Below, one piece after another: positions 17,877 through 25,895 of a stretch of 64,000 nt of DNA (within the stretch, counting starts at the first letter, position 1; every line of letters starts with the position of its first letter). The notes beneath the pieces were generated by a model. That model ran no database searches. It worked only from the letters and a program-made list of their open reading frames with translations, and had not been told where the DNA came from. The DNA comes from Modicisalibacter coralii (GTDB lineage: Bacteria; Pseudomonadota; Gammaproteobacteria; Pseudomonadales; Halomonadaceae): the NCBI RefSeq assembly GCF_004117855.1, contig NZ_QWBW01000013.1, positions 1 through 64,000 on the forward strand, in the 5' to 3' direction. The position numbers were made by a program, and so were the translations under genes.

Positions 17877-18166
17877 CAGTACCAGCTCACGGTGCGTTGG
17901 GTTTGCGCGGTCAGGTCGACGAATTCGGCCATGTCGACCATCGCGATCCAGGGGGCGCAGTGTTCGACCAGCCCCCGCGACACGAGGTCCTCGCGCAGGG
18001 CGAAGCAGCGCCCCTCGAGCGCGGCGTACAGGTCCGCCTGGGGCGCCACGGCGCCGTAGACCGCGGACTCGATGAGCAACAGCCGATCGTGCGCGCCCAT
18101 CGCCCGCAGTGCGTCCTGCGGGACCTGGCTGCTGGCGGGCGAACGGTTGAGGAGATGCAACAGCAT
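17876..18166 (-). CDS. tusB: TusB/DsrH-family subunit of the TusBCD complex
   Basis: A 96-residue DsrH-like protein starting MLLHLLNRSP, with a LLLIESAVYGA segment in the middle and an end rich in aromatic residues (TQRTVSWY). In E. coli TusB forms a hexamer with TusC and TusD in tRNA wobble-uridine thiolation. It sits between tusC and tusE in the expected order. Confidence 0.9.
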   Translation of the reverse strand: MLLHLLNRSPASSQVPQDALRAMGAHDRLLLIESAVYGAVAPQADLYAALEGRCFALREDLVSRGLVEHCAPWIAMVDMAEFVDLTAQTQRTVSWY

Positions 18167-18189
18167 GTCGACAGGCTACCTGGCTGGGG

Positions 18190-18561
18190 TCAGAAATTGA
18201 AAACGGCGGCGCTGCCGGCGATCAGGGCGGGCAGTGACTCGACGTCCACCGGCGCCGCCGTCCAGCCGAGCGCGTCGGGCGTCAGCCCGCGACGCTCCAG
18301 CGAATCGCGATCCACGCGGATGTCCTCGATGTCGTACATGGCGAGCATGTCGAGGGTGGGATGCGTCCCCTTCTGCCCCAGGGCACCGGCACTCTGGCCG
18401 GGGCGCAAGGCCTCGACGCCGTCGCCCAGGAACAGCAGCGTCACGCGCTGGCCGAACGCCGCCGCCACCAGCGCCACGTCGAGCCCTTCGCGCAGCCAGC
18501 TGCTGTCGTGGGGGGCGTGGCGCAGGATCACCAGCATCGCGGGCGCGGTTTCCTCGCTCAT
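18190..18561 (-). CDS. tusC: TusC/DsrF-family subunit of the TusBCD complex
   Basis: A 123-residue DsrEF-fold protein (MLVILRHAPHDSSWLREGLDVALVAAAFGQRVTLLFLGDGV) with family-typical end FNF. Structural partner of TusD and TusB. Nine bases separate it from tusD. Confidence 0.9.
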   Translation of the reverse strand: MSEETAPAMLVILRHAPHDSSWLREGLDVALVAAAFGQRVTLLFLGDGVEALRPGQSAGALGQKGTHPTLDMLAMYDIEDIRVDRDSLERRGLTPDALGWTAAPVDVESLPALIAGSAAVFNF

Positions 18562-18570
18562 CTCGGCTCC

Positions 18571-18978
18571 TCAGGGCGAAAACGTGACCAGCCGGTCGTG
18601 ATCGACCGCCGCCTGGACCAGCTGCCCCAGCCCGGTCAGCACGAAGGGCGCTTCGAGGCTGTGGGCCGGCTTGCCGTGTCGTGCGGCCTCGCCCTCGTCG
18701 ATCAGGCCGCGGCGCAGGGCGGCAGCGATGCACACCAGCAGTTCACAGCCGTGCTCGCTGGCCAGTGCCTGCCAGCCTTCCCGCAGTTGCGGTTCGTCCT
18801 GGGGGGGCGCGGCCAGTCGCGAGGCATTGTAGACCCCGTCGTGATAGAAGAACACGGTTTGCAGCCGATGCCCGGCAGCGATGACCGCCCGCGCGAAGCG
18901 CAGCGCGGAATGCGCCGCCTGGTGGCTGTAGGGGCCGCCCTGGACGACGACGGCGTAGCGCAACGGTGCGTTCTGCAA
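18571..18978 (-). CDS. tusD: TusD/DsrE-family sulfurtransferase subunit
   Basis: A DsrE-fold protein. YAVVVQGGPYSHQAAHSALRFARA matches the TusD start, FFYHDGVYNASRL its middle, and CIAAALRRGLIDE carries the active-site Cys that takes sulfur from TusA. No ATG is available at the 5' end; TTG codons at 19002, 18978 and 18963 are possible. 18978 (136 aa) is chosen because GGGAG is about ten bases upstream; this is uncertain. First gene of tusDCBE. Confidence 0.88.
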   Translation of the reverse strand: MQNAPLRYAVVVQGGPYSHQAAHSALRFARAVIAAGHRLQTVFFYHDGVYNASRLAAPPQDEPQLREGWQALASEHGCELLVCIAAALRRGLIDEGEAARHGKPAHSLEAPFVLTGLGQLVQAAVDHDRLVTFSP

Positions 18979-19004
18979 GCTGAACTGACTCCCTGAATGC
19001 AAAT

Positions 19005-19027
19005 GGCCCCGTCATCGCGACGGGGCC
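19005..19027 (-). terminator. Hairpin downstream of the yccA-like gene
   Basis: A 9-bp perfect stem (GGCCCCGTC / GACGGGGCC, five-base loop) lies 25 bases after the stop of the yccA-like gene on the minus strand. The following ATTTGC is only weakly T-rich, so termination may be partial and some transcripts may continue into tusD. Confidence 0.6.
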
Positions 19028-19051
19028 GGAAGCACGACGTTACCCCGACGC

Positions 19052-19720
19052 TCAGTCGTCGCTCATCACGCCCAGCAGCGACAGCAGGCTGATGAACAGG
19101 TTGTAGATGGACACGTACAGGGTCACGGTGGCGAGGATGTAGTTGGTTTCCCCGGCGCGGTGCACGATCTCGCTGGTCTGGTAGAGGATCACGGCCGAGG
19201 AGAACAGCACGAAGCCGGCCGAGACCGCCAGGGCGAGCGCGCCGATGTTGAAGATCATCGCCACGACCATCGCCAGGATCAGCACGATCGCGCCGGCCAT
19301 GAGGAAGTTGCCGAGGAAGCTGAAGTCCTTGCGGGTCACCAGTGCCACCGCGGAGAGACCGACGAAGGTGGCGCCGGTCATGGCCAGCGCGGTCATCACC
19401 AGTTGCGCCCCGTTGGGCACCGACAGGTAGAGGCTGAGGATGGGGCCCAGCGTGAAGCCCATGAACCCGGTGAAGGCGAAGATCGCCGCCAGGCCCGCCG
19501 CGGAGTCGGCGGTCTTGTGCACCAGGAACATCAGGCCGTAGGCGCCGATGAAGAAGATCAGGATGTTCATCTGGCCGACACCCAGGGCGACGGCCACCGC
19601 TGCGGTGACTGCCGAGAACAGCAGCGTCATCGCCAGCAGCATGTAGGTATTGCGCAGAACCTTGTTGGTCGCCAACGCCGACTCGCGGCGATCGGTGACC
19701 TGGGACGATTGATAGGCCAT
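19052..19720 (-). CDS. yccA: Bax inhibitor-1/YccA-family membrane protein
   Basis: A 222-residue protein with seven membrane helices after a short hydrophilic start (MAYQSSQVTDRRESALATNKVLRNTYMLLAMTLLFSA). The end helix SIYNLFISLLSLLGVMSDD is typical for bacterial BI-1/YccA proteins, which modulate the FtsH protease in E. coli and resemble pH-sensitive calcium-leak channels. AGGAG precedes the ATG at 19720; a longer open frame adds 24 non-conserved residues. Confidence 0.87.
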   Translation of the reverse strand: MAYQSSQVTDRRESALATNKVLRNTYMLLAMTLLFSAVTAAVAVALGVGQMNILIFFIGAYGLMFLVHKTADSAAGLAAIFAFTGFMGFTLGPILSLYLSVPNGAQLVMTALAMTGATFVGLSAVALVTRKDFSFLGNFLMAGAIVLILAMVVAMIFNIGALALAVSAGFVLFSSAVILYQTSEIVHRAGETNYILATVTLYVSIYNLFISLLSLLGVMSDD

Positions 19721-19835
19721 GTGCTCGGACTCCTGTGGGATCGAATACTGCACGATTGGACCTAGCATGCCGACTGCGAGTTCCCTACGCAAGCCCGCTG
19801 CGAACGCGACGGTTGACGCTTTTCAGGCGTCCCCG

Positions 19836-20495
19836 TCAGTCGGCGAGCCTGGCCAGACTTTCGCTCAGCGGTTCGACATGCAGATGCTGCGTGGTGAAGG
19901 CGCCGGTATCGATGTAGCGAACGTTACCCAGATTGGTCGGCCGTTCGAGAATCGAGTGGCCGACGATCACCGCATCGATGCCGGCGACCGGCCGCGTATC
20001 CCAACCCGCCAGTCGCTGCCGCGCCCAGACGAGATGCCGGCGCAGCATGGAGTCGGCCTGCTCGATATCCCGCCAGTCATCCGGCGGTTCGGCGTGAACG
20101 ATGCCGATCCGCGTCGCACCGAGCGCCACTTCGATGGCGTAGGGCATCCTCGCCAGCGCGGCATCGACCAGCGCCTGCAGCGATACCCGATCTTCCTTCA
20201 GTGCCCAGCGCCCGCCGTTTTCCAGCCACAGCGGCCAGGCGCCGTTGTCGAGGGCGTCCTGCGCGAGGCATTCGTGGTTGCCGCGCACGGCGTGGAACCA
20301 GGGTTCGAAGACCAGCTTCAGACACGCCGGTGAATCCGGGCCGCGATCGACCAGGTCGCCGACGCTGAACAGACGGTCGCGGGCCGTATCGAAACCGAGC
20401 CGGTCCAGGGCCGCCATCAGCAGGCCATGACAGCCGTGGATGTCACCGACGACATAGTCGGTACCGTGGCGATTGGGGGCGAAGCGTTCGATCAT
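19836..20495 (-). CDS. Serine/threonine protein phosphatase (PrpA/PP2A-like)
   Basis: A 219-residue metallophosphatase with all signature motifs: GDIHG near residue 19, GDLVDRGPDS near residue 47 and RGNHE near residue 74. Later His residues (GIVHAE, VGHS) complete the two-metal site. Size and motifs fit PrpA/PrpB-type phosphatases; a bis(5'-nucleosyl) tetraphosphatase (ApaH-like) is the main alternative. The start at 20495 (MIERFAPN) is chosen because the upstream extension is not conserved. Confidence 0.85.
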   Translation of the reverse strand: MIERFAPNRHGTDYVVGDIHGCHGLLMAALDRLGFDTARDRLFSVGDLVDRGPDSPACLKLVFEPWFHAVRGNHECLAQDALDNGAWPLWLENGGRWALKEDRVSLQALVDAALARMPYAIEVALGATRIGIVHAEPPDDWRDIEQADSMLRRHLVWARQRLAGWDTRPVAGIDAVIVGHSILERPTNLGNVRYIDTGAFTTQHLHVEPLSESLARLAD

Positions 20496-20621
20496 CGTGT
20501 CTCGGGCAGACGGTGCCGGTTGAGGTCGGTCGCCACGCATGGCGTACCGCGATCGATGATGGCGGAGGTCGGGTGGGGGCGTGCAACGGCCCCGGCGCAG
20601 GCCGGGACCGAGCGACCGGCG

Positions 20622-20897
20622 TCAGGTCTTCTTGTCGCCGGTGAGGTTGATCTTGAGGGCAATGCCGGCATTGGTGCGGACATTGTTGAGCTCCAGCGCA
20701 TGCTGAGTCATGTCCGCTTCGAGCTGCTTGAAGGCCTCGGCGTCATCGCGCTGCATGGCCAGCAGCTGGTTCTCGGACAGATTCTTGGAACCGAGATAAT
20801 CCTTGCCGGTCTTGCGCAACGCGGTACCGACTTCCCCGGCGACCATGTCGTGGAAGTTGGTCTCGTCTTCGCCAGCGTTCTGAATCGTGATCTCCAT
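20622..20897 (-). CDS. Small hypothetical protein
   Basis: A 91-residue soluble acidic protein (MEITIQNAGEDETNFHDM...), not recognised. The ATG at 20897 is chosen because AAAAGGAG is ideally spaced; an ATG 18 bases upstream has no such site. It is the first of three small minus-strand genes, each with a strong ribosome site, ahead of a CsbD gene at the ICE border. Confidence 0.6.
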   Translation of the reverse strand: MEITIQNAGEDETNFHDMVAGEVGTALRKTGKDYLGSKNLSENQLLAMQRDDAEAFKQLEADMTQHALELNNVRTNAGIALKINLTGDKKT

Positions 20898-20947
20898 GGC
20901 GTCTCCTTTTGCCATTCTGGAATGGGTCTCGCATCCGGCGAGAGCGT

Positions 20948-21208
20948 TCAGGACTGAGGCTGTACACGCGCCTCGTAGTGCGCCGGCACATCGCCGACCT
21001 CGGGATGGTAACGCGGGTCGGTCACCGTCAGCCGGGCATCGTCGGTATCCACGCGGCGGTGAATCAGCACGTCACCCTTGTCGATGTCGTGCAGCGCCTC
21101 GAGGATGACGGTGTCGCCCGTGACCGTGCCATGCACGGGACCCAGCCGCTCACCCGAGGACGATTTCTCGATGAGGAGCGTGTCATTCTGAGGGTTCTCG
21201 GTTTGCAT
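20948..21208 (-). CDS. Small hypothetical protein
   Basis: An 86-residue protein with a strand-rich middle (VHGTVTGDTVILEALHDIDKGDVLIHRRVD). No family recognised. AGAGG is upstream of the ATG. It lies between another small hypothetical gene and a CsbD-like gene on the same strand, spaced by 25-50 bases, so the three may be transcribed together. Confidence 0.55.
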   Translation of the reverse strand: MQTENPQNDTLLIEKSSSGERLGPVHGTVTGDTVILEALHDIDKGDVLIHRRVDTDDARLTVTDPRYHPEVGDVPAHYEARVQPQS

Positions 21209-21232
21209 ATGCCTCTCCGTGGCCGTTTCGTT

Positions 21233-21430
21233 TCAGAGCTTGCCGTAGAACGCGTCGACTTCCTTCTTGGCCTCTTCGCGCTCCATGCCGTGGCGCTCCT
21301 GGAGCTTGCCGACCAGCTTGTCGTATTCGCCGCCGATGACGTCGAGGTCATCGTCGCTGAGCTTGCCCCAGCGCTTCTTGGCTTCGCCCTTGAGCTGATT
21401 CCAGTTGCCTTTGACCTGATCCGAGTTCAT
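21233..21430 (-). CDS. CsbD-family stress protein
   Basis: A 65-residue CsbD protein: MNSDQVKGNWNQLKGEAKKRWG then LSDDDLDVIGGEYDKLVGKLQERHG, both family signatures. CsbD/YjbJ proteins are abundant small general-stress proteins of unknown mechanism. AAGGAG precedes the ATG at 21430; the longer open frame adds 16 residues that do not fit the family. It is the last chromosomal gene before the integrated element. Confidence 0.92.
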   Translation of the reverse strand: MNSDQVKGNWNQLKGEAKKRWGKLSDDDLDVIGGEYDKLVGKLQERHGMEREEAKKEVDAFYGKL

Positions 21431-21606
21431 GACTGTCTCCTTGTCTCGCTCATGTGGGCAGCCTTCTTGGCTGCTCATGGATTACCCTAGCAGGCCTGCC
21501 GCGAGTTCGCCTAGGGTTTGCGCCACCGTCCGCCGAGATCTTCGGCGTCGCGTCCCGCCAACGGGAAGAGCGATCTGCCATCGCCCCGCCATGGCCAGCG
21601 CAAACG

Positions 21607-21637
21607 AAAAAGGGAACCAGCCAAATGGCTGATTCCC
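21607..21637 (-). terminator. Original tRNA-Ser terminator, displaced by the ICE
   Basis: A 12-bp stem with one G-T pair (GGGAATCAGCCA / TGGCTGGTTCCC) is followed on the minus strand by TTTTT. Joining the sequence left of AAGTGGCGG here to the tRNA gene at 62316 puts this hairpin 10 nt after the tRNA CCA end, the normal place for a tRNA terminator. It now sits downstream of gajB and can end that transcript instead. Confidence 0.85.
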
Positions 21638-21644
21638 TGGAATA

Positions 21645-21653
21645 AAGTGGCGG
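21645..21653. repeat. attL core (9-bp direct repeat)
   Basis: AAGTGGCGG occurs here and again at 62308-62316, where its last six bases are the CCGCCA 3' end of tRNA-Ser. The bases on either side differ between the two copies, as expected for crossover products of a serine recombinase with a short core. The exact crossover dinucleotide inside the nine bases is not visible. Confidence 0.85.
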
Positions 21654-21725
21654 GGCACGCGGGATAGCGATGAGAACTACGTTTGCTCTATAGCCCTCCA
21701 TGCCCCTCTAAAATAGACTGGCGAC

Positions 21726-23549
21726 CTATCCAGATGCCGTGAGCAACACACAAGGATCATCCTCCGGCGTGAGGATTGTGGTGCGTAGCTTTGCGCGTGT
21801 AACGCTTACGCGGAAATTCTGTCGAGCCTGCACCATCGGCCCGGCAGCAATATTCTCACGCACGATCCGGTCGAAGTTGGCCACGACCTTGCCTTTCGCA
21901 CGCCTTGGCCATCCCTCGAAGATAATGACCTCATCGAATTGCTTCCCCTTGGCCTTGTGCATATTCATCACCACCACGCCGGTTTCCGGCTTGTGCGCCG
22001 TGGCAAAATGCTCCTGCACAAAGGATTGCCGCGTGATGGCAAGAGCATTGAGATAGCCGCCGGTATCTCGCCAATCTTGAGTTAAGCCCTGCCGAAGCTG
22101 GGTGCCGCGCTCGAGCAGGCGGACGTTGCGAACGTCTCCAGCTATCGCCCGCAATCTCGCACAACCGCCGGCCTCCAACGCCGCGCGGATCGCAGCCCAA
22201 TCGCGGTCAGGATCGCCGGTCAAGCCAAGCTCTAGGGCGGTCGCATAAACCGCCGCAGTCGCGTTCAGCACGGAGTTTTTGGGAGGTGCCTTCCCCACTG
22301 CCAAGCACTGATTCCATTTCCCGAGCGCTGCATTGAGACGCGCCGCTTCCGTCAGATCGCCCGCTGTCGGCGCTGCGCCACCCCGGCCATGGTAGTAACT
22401 ACAGAGCAGGTCCAAGAATTCGTCGAAATGGCCGGCATGACGCCCCTGTTGAAGCAGGAAGGCTACGATCTCCGCCGCGAGAATCGGCCCATCCATATCA
22501 ACGGCCGCCGTATGTCCGATTGCTGGCACCTGCCCAAAGGGCTCACGCAACACATCCGACACCAACCGGGTCATCTTCTTCGTAGGCACAAGGATCGCGA
22601 GCGACCAATTAGGTTTGCCGCTGTCTATCAGCCGCTTACGTGCTTGGAGCACATGACCAACCAAGCTAGCAAAGGCTTGGTTCTGGTTCGATTTAAACCC
22701 CTGAAAAGCGATGCCACTGTAGTTGCTTTGCCGGAATTTCCCGCTCAGCACATCGTTACCGAACAGGGCGATTTCGGTGCCTTTGCTGCGGTGGTTGTCT
22801 CCGGCTAGGTCATGTTCTGAGGGGTGAAACGCGGCGCGAAAATGATCCAAGCGTTCGGGGTCAGCACCGATAAAGTCGAATATCCGCTGCTCGGGATCAG
22901 CCAGTGCGATTAGTGTGCTGTTCGCGCCAAGCGCCTGGACTACACGCCATTGATCCGCGCTAGTGTCCTGAAACTCATCGAGGATGATAAATGGATACAT
23001 GGTTGAGATCAGTGTCCGAACCTTCGCCGAACCATGCAGCAACGTCGCAACCCGGTCGGCGAAAAGATCGAAACAGACCCGGCCTTCCTCTTTCGCCAGA
23101 CGGTTCCGTTCAGCCTCTTCGCGCGCTTTCTTTTCGGCCTTCTCCGCGTCACTGAGCTTGGAGTTGGCCTTGTAGCCACTCCGCACCGCCGATAGGGCGA
23201 TGGCCTCGTTAGGTGGTGTCAGGATCGCCAGCCGGCGCGGAAAGCCTACGAGATAGCCGTGCGTCTTGAGGATGCGCCAGAAGAACGCATGGTAGGTGTC
23301 CACCTCAATACGTCGCTTTTCGTCTCGTGAAATCCGGCTTTCTTCATCCATGGCCTCCAGGACGCGGGATACGGTTGCACGGGCGAAGCTGAGAAAAAGG
23401 ATACGTTGCTCCGGTCGCAATGCCTCACGCGCGATCTTCGCTGCCTTGAGGATAGAAACCGTGGTCTTGCCCGATCCGGGGCCGCCGGTGACGAGTTGAT
23501 AGCCGTCCGTGGCAAGCACATCCTGTTGGGCCTTCGTCAACTCGACCAT
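21726..23549 (-). CDS. gajB: UvrD/Rep-like helicase, GajB-type partner of a Gabija-like system
   Basis: A 607-residue superfamily 1A helicase. Walker A GGPGSGKTT is near residue 27, motif Ia LFLSFARATV, motif II ILDEFQDTS near residue 192, motif III ADPEQRIFDFIGA, motif V region VVVMNMHKAKGKQFDEVII and motif VI RVSVTRAKLRT at the end. It lies 11 bp after an OLD-family nuclease gene in the order gajA-gajB. In Gabija, GajB is activated by DNA ends and works with the GajA nuclease against phages. It is longer than the first described GajB (494 aa), so it is Gabija-like and not a clear match to a named subtype. It is more AT-rich than the conjugation genes. Confidence 0.8.
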   Translation of the reverse strand: MVELTKAQQDVLATDGYQLVTGGPGSGKTTVSILKAAKIAREALRPEQRILFLSFARATVSRVLEAMDEESRISRDEKRRIEVDTYHAFFWRILKTHGYLVGFPRRLAILTPPNEAIALSAVRSGYKANSKLSDAEKAEKKAREEAERNRLAKEEGRVCFDLFADRVATLLHGSAKVRTLISTMYPFIILDEFQDTSADQWRVVQALGANSTLIALADPEQRIFDFIGADPERLDHFRAAFHPSEHDLAGDNHRSKGTEIALFGNDVLSGKFRQSNYSGIAFQGFKSNQNQAFASLVGHVLQARKRLIDSGKPNWSLAILVPTKKMTRLVSDVLREPFGQVPAIGHTAAVDMDGPILAAEIVAFLLQQGRHAGHFDEFLDLLCSYYHGRGGAAPTAGDLTEAARLNAALGKWNQCLAVGKAPPKNSVLNATAAVYATALELGLTGDPDRDWAAIRAALEAGGCARLRAIAGDVRNVRLLERGTQLRQGLTQDWRDTGGYLNALAITRQSFVQEHFATAHKPETGVVVMNMHKAKGKQFDEVIIFEGWPRRAKGKVVANFDRIVRENIAAGPMVQARQNFRVSVTRAKLRTTILTPEDDPCVLLTASG

Positions 23550-23560
23550 AGCAGAGCACT

Positions 23561-25357
23561 CTAGCCAAAAATGTCAGCGAACAGGTCGCCACCATTAGCG
23601 CCCGCCGCCGGCGGCGCCGGCGGAGGATCGCATCGCTTGCGCAGTTCGATGCAGGCATCGCGTATCCATTGCGGAATCTCCGCCTCCGTGCATTGGGCGA
23701 GAAACTCCGCAATTCCCCAATTTCCCTTGGACCAGCCAAAGTATGCCTTAAGAGCGTCGACAGCTTGAGCTTTGGGGTCAGGATATTGTGCGAGTAGATG
23801 CGGCGGCCAATCTAGCATCTCTGCGAACCGCCCAAGCGCGGCCGCCGTTGTGTTGTTCAGCACCAGATCCTCGATACCCTTTTCCTCGTGCATGAAAAGA
23901 TGCTCAACTTGCGCCTCGATAGCTCCTTTGGCGGCATCGGTCTGCTTATCGCAAACCGCGAAGGTCCGCTTACCAAGACCTCGGTAAAGCAATGCCAGAT
24001 CGGCAATCTGGCTTTCGCTACCGGCGTCGATGATGCACAGCCCCAACGCTTCCAGAGATGAATAGATTGCCGGGTTCAACTCCGCTAGCCGGCGCGCCGC
24101 TGCCGGAAAGGCGGTCGCCTCGGTCGCGCCCTCTGCGATTAGCACCCGCCGGGCGAGCAGCCCTTCGCAGAAACGTGTGCGGAACTCCTGGCGATAGCGC
24201 TTGTGTTTCACGCTGTCAGGCAGCGCGATCTTCGCTTGGCTGAGGTCGCCGCCGTCAGAACGCGCCAAAATTACGGTTTGCTCCAGCCCGAACTCCTCCA
24301 GCACATAGGGAGAGTGGGAGGTGATGATCGACTGCGCGGAGAGCTTGCGTAGCTCATGCACGATGCGCTTCTGCGCATAGGGCGGGATCGCGGTCTCGAC
24401 CTCCTCCATAGCGAAGATCACGTTCTGCTTGTCCTCGGCAATTTGCGAAAGCATCGCCAGCACCAGCATGTTGATGGTGCCCGTGCCCTGTCGGTAGAAC
24501 GGTGCCGCATGGTCGCCGTTGCCCGTCGCTATGAACGCGGTCACGACCTTGCGCAGATGCTCACGGGTGAGGCTGGATACTTTGAGGTGCGGTTTCGCTC
24601 CCCATTCTTGCGGGACATATTTTTTCAAAGACGTGTTGATGCTTTCCAAGACGCCGGAAATCCCCAGCTCCGGGTCACTCGCCACGTCAAAGCCCGCGAG
24701 CGTCGCGATGGTTGCTTCCCACATCTGCGGCCGGATTTCCTTTAGGCGCAGGATAATGTCGAGCAGGCTGCCATGTTCGAGACTGAGAGCGCGTGATCCG
24801 GTCCTGAGCGAGCGCAGATAGAGGAACCCGCAATGCTGCTTGTCCTTCTTTGAGAAGGTCGCTGGGGGATCGTCCTCCGTGAGACTGCGCGTGTAGTAGG
24901 TGTTGCCGTCGAAATCATCCTCATCGACGTTGTATTCGCCAATGAATGTTACGCGCAACGCTGCCACGATTGCGGCGGCATCGACACCTGCTGGGTTAGC
25001 CTCTGCATAAAGATCGCCGGTCTCGACGTTCAGCCACTCGATATGTCCGCCGAACCGCGCCTGCTGTTCGATGGAGAGGTGAACGATAGTGACGTTAATC
25101 CTGATCTTGGGGGCATCGTCCTCGACGGCGTTCTCGCCCTCCAGCACGGCGGCGACATAACGACCCTGCCAGAAATCATGCTCATCCACGGGTGGACGAC
25201 GGTTGAGACGATCCGGTCCCAGAACGAGGTCGATGGCCTCGATCACCGACGACTTTCCCGTATTGTTGTCACCGATGAGCACCGCATGATCGGGCAACAC
25301 GATTGTAGCCGTGCGGATGCCACGAAAGTTCTCGATGGCCACAGAATAGATTTTCAT
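23561..25357 (-). CDS. gajA: OLD-family ATPase-TOPRIM nuclease, GajA-type
   Basis: A 598-residue protein. The ABC-type ATPase half starts MKIYSVAIENFRGIRTATI, with Walker A IGDNNTGKSS near residue 33, Walker B-like NVIFAMEEVE near residue 320 and H-loop IITSHSP near residue 350. The TOPRIM half has the catalytic Glu in VLIAEGATE (near 400), then IIDAGSES and FAVCDKQTD. This is the class 2 OLD layout seen next to UvrD-like helicases, as in Gabija GajA (578 aa), which nicks phage DNA when nucleotides are depleted. ATG 25357 has GGGGGCGAG upstream. Confidence 0.82.
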   Translation of the reverse strand: MKIYSVAIENFRGIRTATIVLPDHAVLIGDNNTGKSSVIEAIDLVLGPDRLNRRPPVDEHDFWQGRYVAAVLEGENAVEDDAPKIRINVTIVHLSIEQQARFGGHIEWLNVETGDLYAEANPAGVDAAAIVAALRVTFIGEYNVDEDDFDGNTYYTRSLTEDDPPATFSKKDKQHCGFLYLRSLRTGSRALSLEHGSLLDIILRLKEIRPQMWEATIATLAGFDVASDPELGISGVLESINTSLKKYVPQEWGAKPHLKVSSLTREHLRKVVTAFIATGNGDHAAPFYRQGTGTINMLVLAMLSQIAEDKQNVIFAMEEVETAIPPYAQKRIVHELRKLSAQSIITSHSPYVLEEFGLEQTVILARSDGGDLSQAKIALPDSVKHKRYRQEFRTRFCEGLLARRVLIAEGATEATAFPAAARRLAELNPAIYSSLEALGLCIIDAGSESQIADLALLYRGLGKRTFAVCDKQTDAAKGAIEAQVEHLFMHEEKGIEDLVLNNTTAAALGRFAEMLDWPPHLLAQYPDPKAQAVDALKAYFGWSKGNWGIAEFLAQCTEAEIPQWIRDACIELRKRCDPPPAPPAAGANGGDLFADIFG

Positions 25358-25624
25358 TGCTCGCCCCCAAACATGGCAAGGTCGCTCGCCCCACTCACGC
25401 ACTTCTTCCTTGTTTGCCCACGACCCGCCGTATCATTTCGATATTCGATTTCACGGTGCTTAGAAAGACTGAGCCTAAATCTCAGTTGCAAGGCGAAGCG
25501 GACCTGCTGCGCGGACGAGGCGCTTCCGCATGGTCACGTGAAGACCTCGCCCGGCATTATGCGGCTATCAGTGTGTCAGGGTCTTCGGCTTTCCGGTTTC
25601 CCACATCCTGATCCTGTTCATACA

Positions 25625-25895
25625 CCCGGCCGCCGCTTTGCTCTGGCCGGGCCGGTTGCTTGGGGGCGCTGCCCCCTGGCGCGGCACAAGGGCGGCCGGG
25701 CGGTATCCCCGACCTTCCGCGCAGATGCCAGCATCGCACCTTCGTCACGACTTCGATCCGCTTGTGCAGGCCGGGTGATCCCCCTCCGCCCGTCCGCCCT
25801 TGCGCCTTGCACCCCCCGGTCTCGCCGACGGGCAGGGTTGCAGCGCAGCGCTGCGCTCCAACCCAAGCCCATGAAAGGAAAGACCATGAACACCA
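25625..25895 (+). repeat. Duplicated leader, copy 1 (5' region of parB-like gene)
   Basis: These 271 bases are about 95% identical to 31949-32219. They end with the same ribosome site (GAAAGGAAAG) and the same first codons ATGAACACC. Inside are a GGGGGC-GCT-GCCCCC hairpin and, at 25837-25862, a GTTG...CAAC palindrome with the perfect 16-bp core AGCGCAGCGCTGCGCT. No credible gene lies in the 528-bp gap 25358-25885; the rest should hold the divergent gajAB promoter. Confidence 0.85.

Noticed and set aside
18998..19002. tusD start at 19002
   Set aside because: The codon is TTG, it touches the yccA hairpin, and no ribosome site precedes it. TTG 18978 is slightly better supported.
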